Positions 53,987 to 61,468 of a DNA stretch of 64,000 nt are shown here, in pieces. Source of the stretch: Planctomycetaceae bacterium. Its GTDB lineage: Bacteria > Planctomycetota > Planctomycetia > Planctomycetales > Planctomycetaceae. Both the position numbers and the translations under genes were made by a program. Positions within the stretch are counted from its first letter, which is position 1, and the number at the start of each line of letters is the position of its first letter. The notes below the pieces were generated by a model, which searched no databases, was not told the DNA's origin, and worked only from the letters and a program-made list of their open reading frames with translations. The DNA is taken from the NCBI GenBank assembly GCA_018699955.1, contig JABISG010000070.1:1-64000 (forward strand), given 5' to 3'.

Positions 53987-55885
53987 CACCCTCGATGTCA
54001 ATTCCGGCTTGCCGCAAACGCTCTCAACCATCTCATCGGGCAACCAGCCTTCTTCGCTCCAGCCCCGCGCGAGATTGTAACTGCGAATCATCGCATCCAG
54101 CTTTTCGATGCTGAGAATTGCCCCCGCGCTTGCGCCGGTTGGAATTGCTTCACTGAAGAATCGTGACGGCAGCGTGTCTTCGGCCGGCGTCCAGCCTTGT
54201 CGTATATTGTACAACTTGCGGGCCGAAACAATCCGCGCGGCCGTCTCTGTGAGTTCAGCCGTCGTCACATTCCAGCCGGTTACCAGCGACAGCATTTCAG
54301 CCATCGAGGACATCTGGTCGTCGAACACGCCTCGCAAGAATTTGCAGAGAATCAACGAATCCAACGCGGCCGCTTCATTCTCGGTTTCAATCGCCGCCGG
54401 CACAACGTCTGGGCCGGCATTCAGGCGGTCGAATTCTTCGGAAAAGTCCACCTGATACGCACCCGATCGATTGTGATCGGCTCCGCGCGTGCCGACGGCA
54501 AATCCCAACGCCATCGCCTGCAGCGCCCGTGGTTCGTAGCCGGGAATCTCCAAACCCTTGACGTGCGGTGCGAAATCTTCCGCGCCGCCGCCAATCTCCG
54601 CTGCAGCAGCACGCGTACCCTGCGACAGCAATTCGCCAATTCCGACTCGCGCACCAATCTGTTTCAGCGTACTCAGCAACGCTTCGCCATCCCCAAAACG
54701 CAACTGCGGTTCGTCAATCAACCCGCGTTCGGCACACTCCATTGCGAAGGCGACCGTTGCCCCGGCGCTGATGGTGTCCATGCCCCATTCGTCGCAGAGT
54801 CGCGAAGCGGCCAGTACGGCATCAGGATCAGAAATGTCGCACAACGGGCCGAAAGCGAACAGGTTTTCGTATTCCATCCGCACGCCGACATCGGCTGCAT
54901 TGTTGCCACCCTTCAACTGAAAGATGTGCTCGCAGCCAATGGTGCAAGCCGCACACGATTCGCGAGTTCGTGCGTGAGTTTGCGAGACCACTTCGGGTGA
55001 AAGACGATTCGCGTCGGCGAATGTGCTTTGCTGAAAGTTCCGCGTCGGCAGCGTTCCCAGTCGGTTGAACGTCAACAGATTACTGACGGTTCCCAACTCA
55101 CGGTACTTGGCTGTTCCCGGTCCCATCGATAGCCGCGAGAGTTCCTTAGCGAATTGTGTGAGTTCGTCGGGATGAGCAAAGTTCGTCGTGCGGTCGCCGC
55201 AAACTGCAACGGCCTTCAGGTTCTTCGATCCCATCACCGCGCCGTGTCCGCCGCGCCCGGCGTGCCGACCATCGTGCGACACCGATGCGAACCGCACCAG
55301 ATTCTCGCCGGCCGGACCAATCACCGCCGTGCGAAATCGCGATCCGAATTCCGTTTGCAGCGCGGCCGCTGTCTCGCTAATCGTCTTGCCCCACACGGCG
55401 GTCGCGTCTTCAAGCCGCACACCGTCGCCCGGTGTGTTGCGGTCCGGTTCGATCGCCAGACAGGTCGGTGAATCGGCCGCCCCCACAATCACGATCGCAT
55501 CGTACCCGGTTTTCTTTCCCGCTATCGCGAAATGCGATGAGGAGAGCGAATCGTTCAACCGTCCGGTCAACGGCGACTGTGCAACGACGGCAAACTTGGC
55601 CGACGTCGTCAACGGGCTCCCCACCAACGGACTGAACACGAACGCGATAGGCGCTTCCGGCGCAAGGGCGTCGGAGAAACCCGGTTTTTTCAAAAAACCG
55701 GGTTTCTGGTCGGGGGCGCTTGCGCCACGATCGGCCCCCTCCTGCAGCAACAACCAAGTCCCCAAACCGGCCCCACCAATGAACCGGCGCAGCACATCGG
55801 CCGACAACGCCACCGCTTCGGCCCGACGCGCGGTCAGGTCGATTCGCAGATAACGCCCGTGATAACCACAGGGAGCAGCCGACAT
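53981..55885 (-). CDS. Aldehyde:ferredoxin oxidoreductase-like tungstoenzyme
   Basis: 634 residues from the ATG at 55885; GTG at 55894 is an alternative. N-terminal YLRIDLTARRAEAV, FIGGAGLGTWLL and AGRGGHGAVMGSKNLKAVAV are AOR pterin-binding segments. The 4Fe-4S motif is ESCAACTIGC near residues 307-315 with a later C in ILCKFLRG near 514. These enzymes oxidise aldehydes to acids with ferredoxin. An in-frame insertion KPGFLKKPGF (61-70) sits in a variable loop and is a palindromic repeat. First gene of the fwdD-fhcB-fhcA run; likely roles are formaldehyde oxidation or formate handling. Confidence 0.88.
   Translation of the reverse strand: MSAAPCGYHGRYLRIDLTARRAEAVALSADVLRRFIGGAGLGTWLLLQEGADRGASAPDQKPGFLKKPGFSDALAPEAPIAFVFSPLVGSPLTTSAKFAVVAQSPLTGRLNDSLSSSHFAIAGKKTGYDAIVIVGAADSPTCLAIEPDRNTPGDGVRLEDATAVWGKTISETAAALQTEFGSRFRTAVIGPAGENLVRFASVSHDGRHAGRGGHGAVMGSKNLKAVAVCGDRTTNFAHPDELTQFAKELSRLSMGPGTAKYRELGTVSNLLTFNRLGTLPTRNFQQSTFADANRLSPEVVSQTHARTRESCAACTIGCEHIFQLKGGNNAADVGVRMEYENLFAFGPLCDISDPDAVLAASRLCDEWGMDTISAGATVAFAMECAERGLIDEPQLRFGDGEALLSTLKQIGARVGIGELLSQGTRAAAAEIGGGAEDFAPHVKGLEIPGYEPRALQAMALGFAVGTRGADHNRSGAYQVDFSEEFDRLNAGPDVVPAAIETENEAAALDSLILCKFLRGVFDDQMSSMAEMLSLVTGWNVTTAELTETAARIVSARKLYNIRQGWTPAEDTLPSRFFSEAIPTGASAGAILSIEKLDAMIRSYNLARGWSEEGWLPDEMVESVCGKPELTSRVR
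55675..55707. repeat. Palindromic coding insertion (KPGFLKKPGF)
   Basis: AGAAACCCGGTTTTTT (55675-55690) pairs perfectly with AAAAAACCGGGTTTCT (55692-55707) around a single base. It is a 33-base palindrome inside the AOR frame, translated on the minus strand as QKPGFLKKPGFS. A shorter copy lies at 3978-3994. Confidence 0.75.
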
Positions 55886-56148
55886 AAAACCCACAAACCG
55901 TCCCCATCAAAGGGGTTCCGAAAAACCACCAGGAAAAACTCCCCAGCAGCCCGGCCTTGCGGTTTCAGAGGTATCCGGCACGGAAGAAAGCGAAATGTTC
56001 GCGTCCATGCATTATAGACAATTCACCAGCGAAAAACATAGCCCCGCAATTCGCATTTCGCCGCTTGTGAATTCACACGGGGCCGGAGTGCAGCGCCGAC
56101 AGTATGACCGATTGACGGAATACCGCACATCCGGTGACCGCCAATTGG

Positions 56149-56472
56149 TTAAGGCGAACCGTACCACCCATCAATTAGCGGTCCCGCAGTTGCATTGAGA
56201 ATCTGTGGTTGTCGTTCAAGCCATTCCAATACGGTCCTTCGGTGTTCCGCGGTCACGCTACCACGACCACAGGTTTCGGCGATGCCCGACCATTCTGTGC
56301 CGCGACCACCACCGCCAAATTGCAGACCTGCGTCCTCGATCATTTGGATGAAGCGATCGAGAATTTTGTTCCGCTCATCTGCCGAAAGGTCTGCTTGCAT
56401 GTTGAAGTTCAACGGCAGGCAATCTTCGCGGAACTCACGAAGTCGTAGTTTCTTGCGAAGGCGTTTCCTCAT
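56149..56472 (-). CDS. YggL-like ribosome-associated protein (DUF469)
   Basis: 107 residues from the ATG at 56472, the length of E. coli YggL. It opens MRKRLRKKLRLREFREDCL and has the family segments LNFNMQADLSADERNKILDRFIQMIEDAGLQFGGGG and AEHRRTVLEWLERQPQI. YggL binds the 50S ribosomal subunit; its exact function is unclear. The frame is open further to 56634, but the upstream part is not family-like and overlaps the neighbouring gene. It follows a small membrane protein gene on the same strand. Confidence 0.85.
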   Translation of the reverse strand: MRKRLRKKLRLREFREDCLPLNFNMQADLSADERNKILDRFIQMIEDAGLQFGGGGRGTEWSGIAETCGRGSVTAEHRRTVLEWLERQPQILNATAGPLIDGWYGSP

Positions 56473-56495
56473 TGACCTGACTTGTTTTGAAGAAG

Positions 56496-56840
56496 TTATT
56501 GCATGGACGGAAGCAGTACGATGAATTGCGCAATACACAGAATAACTTCTGCGATAAACACGACTACCACCGTACGAGGTGTGAGGCGTTTGCGGACGAA
56601 GGCGATCAGTACTGCGGCTGGGCAGGCGACCCAAGCCAGCAGCGCAGGGAAGAGAAGAATTGTGAGTGTGTCATACCACCACCGGGAAATACTGTGGTTC
56701 ACAAGTAGACTGCGATCAGCTAGCGAAAAGCAAAGGCAGATTGCAACCGCCAGCAAATGTGCCATCACCCACCACCGGATTTGTGTGTGTGGGTTAGAAC
56801 TGGTGATTTCAGCAACGTGTTCTGTTGGAGGGTAGGGCAC
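56496..56840 (-). CDS. Small multi-pass membrane protein, unknown
   Basis: 114 residues from a GTG start. Three hydrophobic segments: WWVMAHLLAVAICLCFSLA, LTILLFPALLAWVACPAAVLIAFV and TVVVVFIAEVILCIAQFIVLL. The connecting loop is KRLTPR. It ends 23 bases before the YggL-like gene, so the two may be an operon. No family recognised and no strong ribosome-binding site seen. Confidence 0.55.
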   Translation of the reverse strand: MPYPPTEHVAEITSSNPHTQIRWWVMAHLLAVAICLCFSLADRSLLVNHSISRWWYDTLTILLFPALLAWVACPAAVLIAFVRKRLTPRTVVVVFIAEVILCIAQFIVLLPSMQ

Positions 56841-56946
56841 GCGAAATTCGCCAAATAGGACGCCGGTCGAGAATGTGTCGCAAAGAGAGGAATCGCTTGG
56901 ACATTCTCACACAAATGGCTCTGAAAGTCAGCACAATCACACAAAA

Positions 56947-56978
56947 ACAGCCCGGCTGCAATTAAGCAGCCGGGCTGT
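56947..56978 (-). terminator. Intrinsic terminator with T tract on minus strand
   Basis: ACAGCCCGGCTGC (56947-56959) pairs perfectly with GCAGCCGGGCTGT (56966-56978), loop AATTAA-like. On the minus strand it is followed by TTTTTGTG. It lies 12 bases after the stop of the minus-strand gene at 56991-57410. Confidence 0.88.
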
Positions 56979-56990
56979 GGTTTCACCAAC

Positions 56991-57410
56991 TTACAACATT
57001 GCCGTCTTGCACCATGCGATGACTGCCGTCAGGCCGAACGAGCTTAGCTCGTCGAGGGCCTTCATGACGACGGCCATGTCGAGCAGGCCGAAGCTGTAAG
57101 GCAGCTTCAGGCCGCTGAATCGCTTGATCTTCGCCTCGGCGCTTTGACGGTTGGTCAGGCGGTTGGCGGCGGCGACCCACTTCTGCCGCGCCTGCTCCTT
57201 CGCCTCGTAGCTCTTCAGCAGCTTGTACTGCAGAGCGTAGCCGACCGGTTGTCCGCTGCCGACTTCTTCCAGCTTGCGGTCGCCGTCGAGCTGGGTGAAG
57301 TCTTCTTCGTGGCGTTCGTAAACGCGTTGGACTCGCTTGTGCCGCATTTCGGCCAGCTTGCGAAGCGCGTACGCGACACCTCGAATGAATCCATAAATGA
57401 GCACCATCAT
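56991..57410 (-). CDS. Basic helical protein, unknown
   Basis: 139 residues from the ATG at 57410, with GGGAGAGAG 4 nt upstream; longer frames lack support. An N-terminal hydrophobic stretch MMVLIYGFIRGVAYALRKLAEM could be a membrane anchor. The middle is Arg/Glu/Lys-rich helical (KRVQRVYERHEEDFTQLDGDRKLEE, KEQARQKWVAAANRLTNRQSAEAKIKRFSG). A C-terminal hydrophobic helix (MAVVMKALDELSSFGLTAVIAW) ends it. Followed by a strong terminator. No family recognised. Confidence 0.6.
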   Translation of the reverse strand: MMVLIYGFIRGVAYALRKLAEMRHKRVQRVYERHEEDFTQLDGDRKLEEVGSGQPVGYALQYKLLKSYEAKEQARQKWVAAANRLTNRQSAEAKIKRFSGLKLPYSFGLLDMAVVMKALDELSSFGLTAVIAWCKTAML

Positions 57411-57635
57411 TCTCTCTCCCTTCTTGCGAGTCCTCCCCTTTCTGCAGCCGTCATCTCCGTCGTGACGATGCTGCGTGGTTGAAAATAAGAGAGACGCAAA
57501 GACGAGAGAAGGTTCGCAGGTTTTGCGGAATATTCGTGCGCACAATTTCGGTTCGCCGCGACGCGAAGTCTTTACGAAGCGGTGCGCTCGCCCTATTCTT
57601 GACAGACAAATCGAACATCGGTCGGAGAAACCAAT

Positions 57636-57995
57636 ATGACTGAAAACCACCTCGACGTTCTCATTTCGGTTCCCAGTGAAGTCGAAGCGGCTGCGATTGT
57701 GGGCATGCTGTCGGAAGAGGGGATTGAGGCGAAGGCGACCGGCGGCTTGACGGCCGGGTTCAAAGCCGAAGCGCCGGGCGAGGTCAATGTCCTCGTTGCC
57801 GCGGCCGATGCCGAACGCGCGAAACTGGTTCTCGGGCAGTTCGAGAAGCCAACGATTGAGGCCCGAGAGGCCAACGGCATAATCTTCTTCGACTGCGACG
57901 CCTGCGGTGAGCAAGTGTCATTCCCCGGCAGCGCGCGGGGAACGATCGAAGCTTGCCCCGAATGCAGCGAATGGCTCGACGTGCCGGAAGGCTGA
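57636..57995 (+). CDS. DUF2007-like signal-transducing protein with zinc ribbon
   Basis: 119 residues. Residues 6-70 (LDVLISVPSEVEAAAIVGMLSEEGIEAKATGG...VLVAAADAERAKLVLGQFE) match the DUF2007 fold, related to small ligand- or PII-like domains. A CxxC...CxxC zinc ribbon follows (FDCDACGEQVSF, ACPECSEWLDV). GGAGAAACCAAT precedes the ATG. The next gene starts 16 bases after its stop, so the two are probably an operon. Molecular function is unproven. Confidence 0.78.
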   Translation: MTENHLDVLISVPSEVEAAAIVGMLSEEGIEAKATGGLTAGFKAEAPGEVNVLVAAADAERAKLVLGQFEKPTIEAREANGIIFFDCDACGEQVSFPGSARGTIEACPECSEWLDVPEG

Positions 57996-58011
57996 ACGAG
58001 AAAGGGATGCC

Positions 58012-58416
58012 ATGCAATCCAGCAATCAAATCATCGGAATAACACGCGGCTTGGTTGGGGCGGCGATTGGTGGAGCGGTTGGCTATTTCGCTTTTGGCTG
58101 GATTCTCAACTATCGCCTTTACGCGATGATTTTGCCGGGGGCTGCGCTGGGATTTGGTTTCGCCACGCTCGCCGGCGAACGGAACACCGTGAACGGAATA
58201 ATCAGCGCCGTGCTGGCGACGGGATTGGCACTCTTTACCGAATGGAAGCACTTCCCATTTGACGCCGATGAAAGTCTCGGCTTTTTCCTCAGACACATCC
58301 ACAAGCTGACGCCGGTCACGTTGATCATGATCGCCGTCGGCAGTGTATTGGCCTACTGGTCGGCCAGCGGCAACACGCGTTCCAGTCGGCACGATGATCC
58401 ACCGCAATCAACGTAG
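58012..58416 (+). CDS. Small multi-pass membrane protein downstream of DUF2007 gene
   Basis: 134 residues from the ATG at 58012 with AAGGGA upstream. Four hydrophobic segments: GLVGAAIGGAVGYFAFGWIL, AMILPGAALGFGFATLAG, GIISAVLATGLALFTEW and LIMIAVGSVLAYWSA. Glycine zipper-like GAAIGGAVG at the start. It is 16 bases after the DUF2007/zinc-ribbon gene, the arrangement of a two-gene unit. No named family. Confidence 0.7.
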   Translation: MQSSNQIIGITRGLVGAAIGGAVGYFAFGWILNYRLYAMILPGAALGFGFATLAGERNTVNGIISAVLATGLALFTEWKHFPFDADESLGFFLRHIHKLTPVTLIMIAVGSVLAYWSASGNTRSSRHDDPPQST

Positions 58417-58450
58417 TGGTCTGCGCTCCCAAGCTGTCGTGGCGTGTATT

Positions 58451-58595
58451 TGGGAGGGCGAGGCTCCCGCCGAGCCGCGTGTGCAACAGCAAGACCAACG
58501 TACCAAACTGTCTCGCCGCCTTCGTCGATCAATGCATTGGAAATGCATGGGATAGAGCCATTCCGGCTGCGGCTCAGCAGGAGCTTCGCGCTCCC
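58451..58595. repeat. Inverted pair of GGGAGGGCGAGGCTCCCGCC-type repeats
   Basis: The left copy TGGGAGGGCGAGGCTCCCGC and onward (58451-58479) is matched, inverted, by 58564-58595 (GGCTGCGGCTCAGCAGGAGC and onward to CTCCCA). In one frame they encode WEGEAPAEP- or GSAGASPS-like peptides, as in many Planctomycetes and other genomes. About 85 bases lie between the arms, including an ATGCAT hairpin. MITE-like structure; no terminal direct repeat noticed. Confidence 0.6.
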
Positions 58596-58634
58596 AGATT
58601 CGTACGATAAGGGAGCACAAACGCGCCGGCAGCG

Positions 58635-59375
58635 TTAGTCGGTTGGTTCGTCTTCGGGGGCATCATCCGGATCGTCTTCCGGCACCGTTTGTTCTCCAGC
58701 GTCCGGTGCGTCATCGTCCCAGTCAATCTCGGTGGCCGGTTCGAACAGGCCACGGGTTCGCGGTTTGCGCAGGAAGTGGGTTCCGTAGCCGTAGAATCCG
58801 AGCTTCATCAGGACCCAGCCCATTGAAATTGCGAAGCCTAGAAATGTGCCGATCTTCATGAAGAATTTCATCATTCGTGAAAAACTGGGGGGCATCGGCT
58901 TGCCGGCTGAACTTGATTTCATGGCGTCGGCCATAAACTGTTCCGTGATCTCGGCAGTTTCCATTTGCATGTTAATCGTCGGTATTAACTGCATCAGTTC
59001 GAAGGCGATGGCTATCAGAAACGCCATCACCAACAAGCGGTGTCCGGATGGCTGTAGCCGAAAGGCCTTCACACCACCGACGATTAGACACCCCACGAGG
59101 ACCAATTGAACTGCGGCGAGCGCATATGTGACGGTTGCCCATTTTTTCATTACTGCATTGATGTCGTGCTGCAGTTGTTTTTGCTGTTGAACCTGCTTTT
59201 GGAACTGTTTTCGAGCCTGCGGTGAGTTGGTGGGCACCATTTGCATCGTCATGTTCTGGAAGGATTCGCCGACCATCGGTCCGGCGATTCCGCCCACGGC
59301 ACTGAAAAATCCAAGCGCTCCCATAGAAATCGCGATAATGCAGATCGCCTGCAACATTCCCGGTGCGCGTTTCAT
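58635..59375 (-). CDS. Four-helix membrane protein with acidic tail, unknown
   Basis: 246 residues. Hydrophobic segments lie near 10-33 (CIIAISMGALGFFSAVGGIAG), 82-104 (TYALAAVQLVLVGCLIVGGV), 113-131 (LLVMAFLIAIAFELMQLIP) and 172-195 (KIGTFLGFAISMGWVLMKLGF). A Gln/Met-rich stretch (ARKQFQKQVQQQKQLQHDI) follows helix 1. The C-terminal 30 residues are Asp/Glu/Pro-rich, likely disordered. Start ATG with CGGAG 6-8 nt upstream. No family recognised. Confidence 0.65.
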   Translation of the reverse strand: MKRAPGMLQAICIIAISMGALGFFSAVGGIAGPMVGESFQNMTMQMVPTNSPQARKQFQKQVQQQKQLQHDINAVMKKWATVTYALAAVQLVLVGCLIVGGVKAFRLQPSGHRLLVMAFLIAIAFELMQLIPTINMQMETAEITEQFMADAMKSSSAGKPMPPSFSRMMKFFMKIGTFLGFAISMGWVLMKLGFYGYGTHFLRKPRTRGLFEPATEIDWDDDAPDAGEQTVPEDDPDDAPEDEPTD

Positions 59376-59655
59376 TGTTGTTCTCCGTTGTGCAGGTTGC
59401 CGTTGCTGACGTTTCCCAGAACAGTCGCTGCGAAGTGTGTGCCTTCATCGTCGAGGCGTCATCTTTTCACAGTAAACGATTCCGGCTGGGTGTCCAGAGC
59501 GAAACAAGATGTTGCCAATATCAGCAATTTCGCCGTTTTCACTGGGTTAACCGACGCATTGAGTGGAACGTCTGCGGTAGAATGTGGATCACGAAGACTT
59601 GCGAGAATATTGTCCGCCATGACAACCTTGTTGACTCAACTGTGAGGATGGATGA

Positions 59656-60645
59656 ATGAAACTGCCGTTGGCCGCGTTGCTGTGTCTGGTTGTTCCCTGT
59701 GGTTTGGCATGGGCCGATGATGCTCCATTCGTCGCGAATGCGAAACCCGAGATGCTGCTGAAAAGCGGAGCAGGGGAGGGACCGGCGTGGCATCCGAAAT
59801 GGGGCCTGCTGATGAGCGGCGACGGAAACATCAACCGCTATTCGCTGGACGGTAAGTTGAGCGTTCTTCGCGAAGGGGCCGGCACGAATGGATTGCTGTT
59901 CGATCGCCGTGGTCGATTGCTTGCCTGTGAACCGCAATTTCGCCGGTTCTCGCGCACGGAACTCGATGGTTCGATCACCGTTCTCACCAAGAGTTATCGC
60001 GGAAAACGCTACAATCAGCCGAACGATATTGCCGTCGATTCCAAAGGCCGCATCTATTTCTCCGATCCCAAATATGGGCCGCGAACCAACATGGAAATTG
60101 TTGATAAGGCAGGCCGCAAGATCGAAGGCGTGTACCGCATCGATACCAACGGCAGTGTGACTCGTATCATCACGCATGAAGCCGACCGGCCGAATGGTTT
60201 GCTGGTGACGCCTGATGATCGGTATCTGTATGTTGCGGACAACAATAACAACACCGTTGGCGGGGCGCACAAGTTGTACCGATTTGACCTGAACAAGGAC
60301 GGTTCGGTCAGCGCGAAATCTCGAAAACTCATCTTCGATTGGGGAACCGAACGCGGCCCCGATGGCATGACGCTGGACGTTAAGGGGCGATTGTTCGTTG
60401 CCGGTGGTCGGAACAAACCGGTCCCGCCGTATGAAACTGCCGACACGTACAAAGGGGGCGTTTACGTCTTCTCGCCGAAGGGCAAGTTGCTGACCTTCGT
60501 CCACATCCCGCGCGACGAAGTGACCAACTGCGCGTTTGGTGATGCCGACTTGAAGACGCTGTACATCACCGCGGGCGGCACGCTGTGGAGCATCCGCACA
60601 ACAGCCCCCGGTCGATTGGTCTGGCCGAAACCGGCCGGTGATTGA
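59656..60645 (+). CDS. SMP-30/gluconolactonase-like exported beta-propeller
   Basis: 329 residues with a signal peptide (MKLPLAALLCLVVPCGLAWAD). Six-bladed propeller motifs: GEGPAWHPKWGLLMSGD, GTNGLLFDRRGRLLACEPQ, NQPNDIAVDSKGRIYFSDP, RPNGLLVTPDDRYLYVAD and GPDGMTLDVKGRLFVAGG. Calcium/zinc site residues E, N and D of SMP-30 lactonases are visible in GEGP, QPND and RPNG. It may hydrolyse sugar lactones in the periplasm. Many planctomycete homologues have unknown substrates. GAGGA precedes the ATG. Confidence 0.87.
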   Translation: MKLPLAALLCLVVPCGLAWADDAPFVANAKPEMLLKSGAGEGPAWHPKWGLLMSGDGNINRYSLDGKLSVLREGAGTNGLLFDRRGRLLACEPQFRRFSRTELDGSITVLTKSYRGKRYNQPNDIAVDSKGRIYFSDPKYGPRTNMEIVDKAGRKIEGVYRIDTNGSVTRIITHEADRPNGLLVTPDDRYLYVADNNNNTVGGAHKLYRFDLNKDGSVSAKSRKLIFDWGTERGPDGMTLDVKGRLFVAGGRNKPVPPYETADTYKGGVYVFSPKGKLLTFVHIPRDEVTNCAFGDADLKTLYITAGGTLWSIRTTAPGRLVWPKPAGD

Positions 60646-60667
60646 ATCTCGCGGCTAATCGGGCGTA

Positions 60668-61345
60668 TTAACGCACGTGCGGGTAGAATCCTGCCAAGCG
60701 GTTCGGCGAGACGCCGCATTGCGCGAGGATAATAAGCGACCAGTTTCGCAGGGTTTGGCGAATGACGCCGCGTTGTTGCCAACGGCGGGCTGAGACGTGA
60801 ATGCGCTGTTCGAGCAACGCAATGCGGCCGACTTTCTTCAATCGTTTCATCAACAGCAGGTCTTCCATCAGCCGCACATCGGGAAATCCGCCGAGGCTCT
60901 CGAAGATATCTCGTCGTATGAAAATTCCCTGGTCGCCATAAGCCCATTTGCAGGTCTTGACACGCAGTGCGTTTCCCCATTCCAGCAGTCGGAACCGCAT
61001 ACCGGCCGCCTCGATGGCCTGTCGAAAACAGCCACCGACAATCGACTCGTCGGCCAGGGCCAAACGGACGGCCTGCAGCGCGCCCTCTTCAAGCCAGCAG
61101 TCGGCATGGAGAAAGAGCAGCACATCGCCCGTGGCAGTTTGGACGGCCGCATTTTGTTGACTTGCTCGACCTTGCGGAACCTGCAAACAGATGTCGGCCG
61201 CTTGAGCGCACGACATCGTGGCGTCGTCGCTACCGCCGTCGACGACAATGACCTCGCAGTCATCACCGAGCGCTTGCGCTCTCCCAACGACATCGGCGAT
61301 GCGGTCGGCCTCGTTGAGCGTGGGGATAATGATTGAGATTCTCAT
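60668..61345 (-). CDS. GT2 glycosyltransferase of the TIGR04283 type
   Basis: 225 residues from the ATG at 61345 (MRISIIIPTLNEADRIADVV); a longer frame begins at 61426. The GT-A motif DGGSDD and the acceptor metal motif HADCWLEEG are present. Next come GNALRVKTCKWAYGDQGIFIRRDIFESLGGFPDVRLMEDLLLMKRLKK and a C-terminal amphipathic tail. This subfamily is annotated as arsenosugar biosynthesis-associated, but the neighbours here give no arsenic context. An exported sugar or lipid acceptor is possible. Confidence 0.88.
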   Translation of the reverse strand: MRISIIIPTLNEADRIADVVGRAQALGDDCEVIVVDGGSDDATMSCAQAADICLQVPQGRASQQNAAVQTATGDVLLFLHADCWLEEGALQAVRLALADESIVGGCFRQAIEAAGMRFRLLEWGNALRVKTCKWAYGDQGIFIRRDIFESLGGFPDVRLMEDLLLMKRLKKVGRIALLEQRIHVSARRWQQRGVIRQTLRNWSLIILAQCGVSPNRLAGFYPHVR

Positions 61346-61429
61346 CGCATTGGTTGTTGAAGTCCGTTCCGAATCGTTTGCGACGGATCGACTCAGGTTG
61401 TCGTGTAGCAAGTGTGGTTGTTTCAAGGT

Positions 61430-61447
61430 CCGCTAAACCGCAAGCGG
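61430..61447. repeat. 18-bp dispersed repeat, full copy
   Basis: CCGCTAAACCGCAAGCGG contains the exact 17-mer of 36529-36545 and can form a CCGCT/AGCGG hairpin. It lies between a glycosyltransferase and a hydrolase gene, both minus strand. Confidence 0.75.
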
Positions 61448-61468
61448 CCATAAAGGTGAAATCTCATT

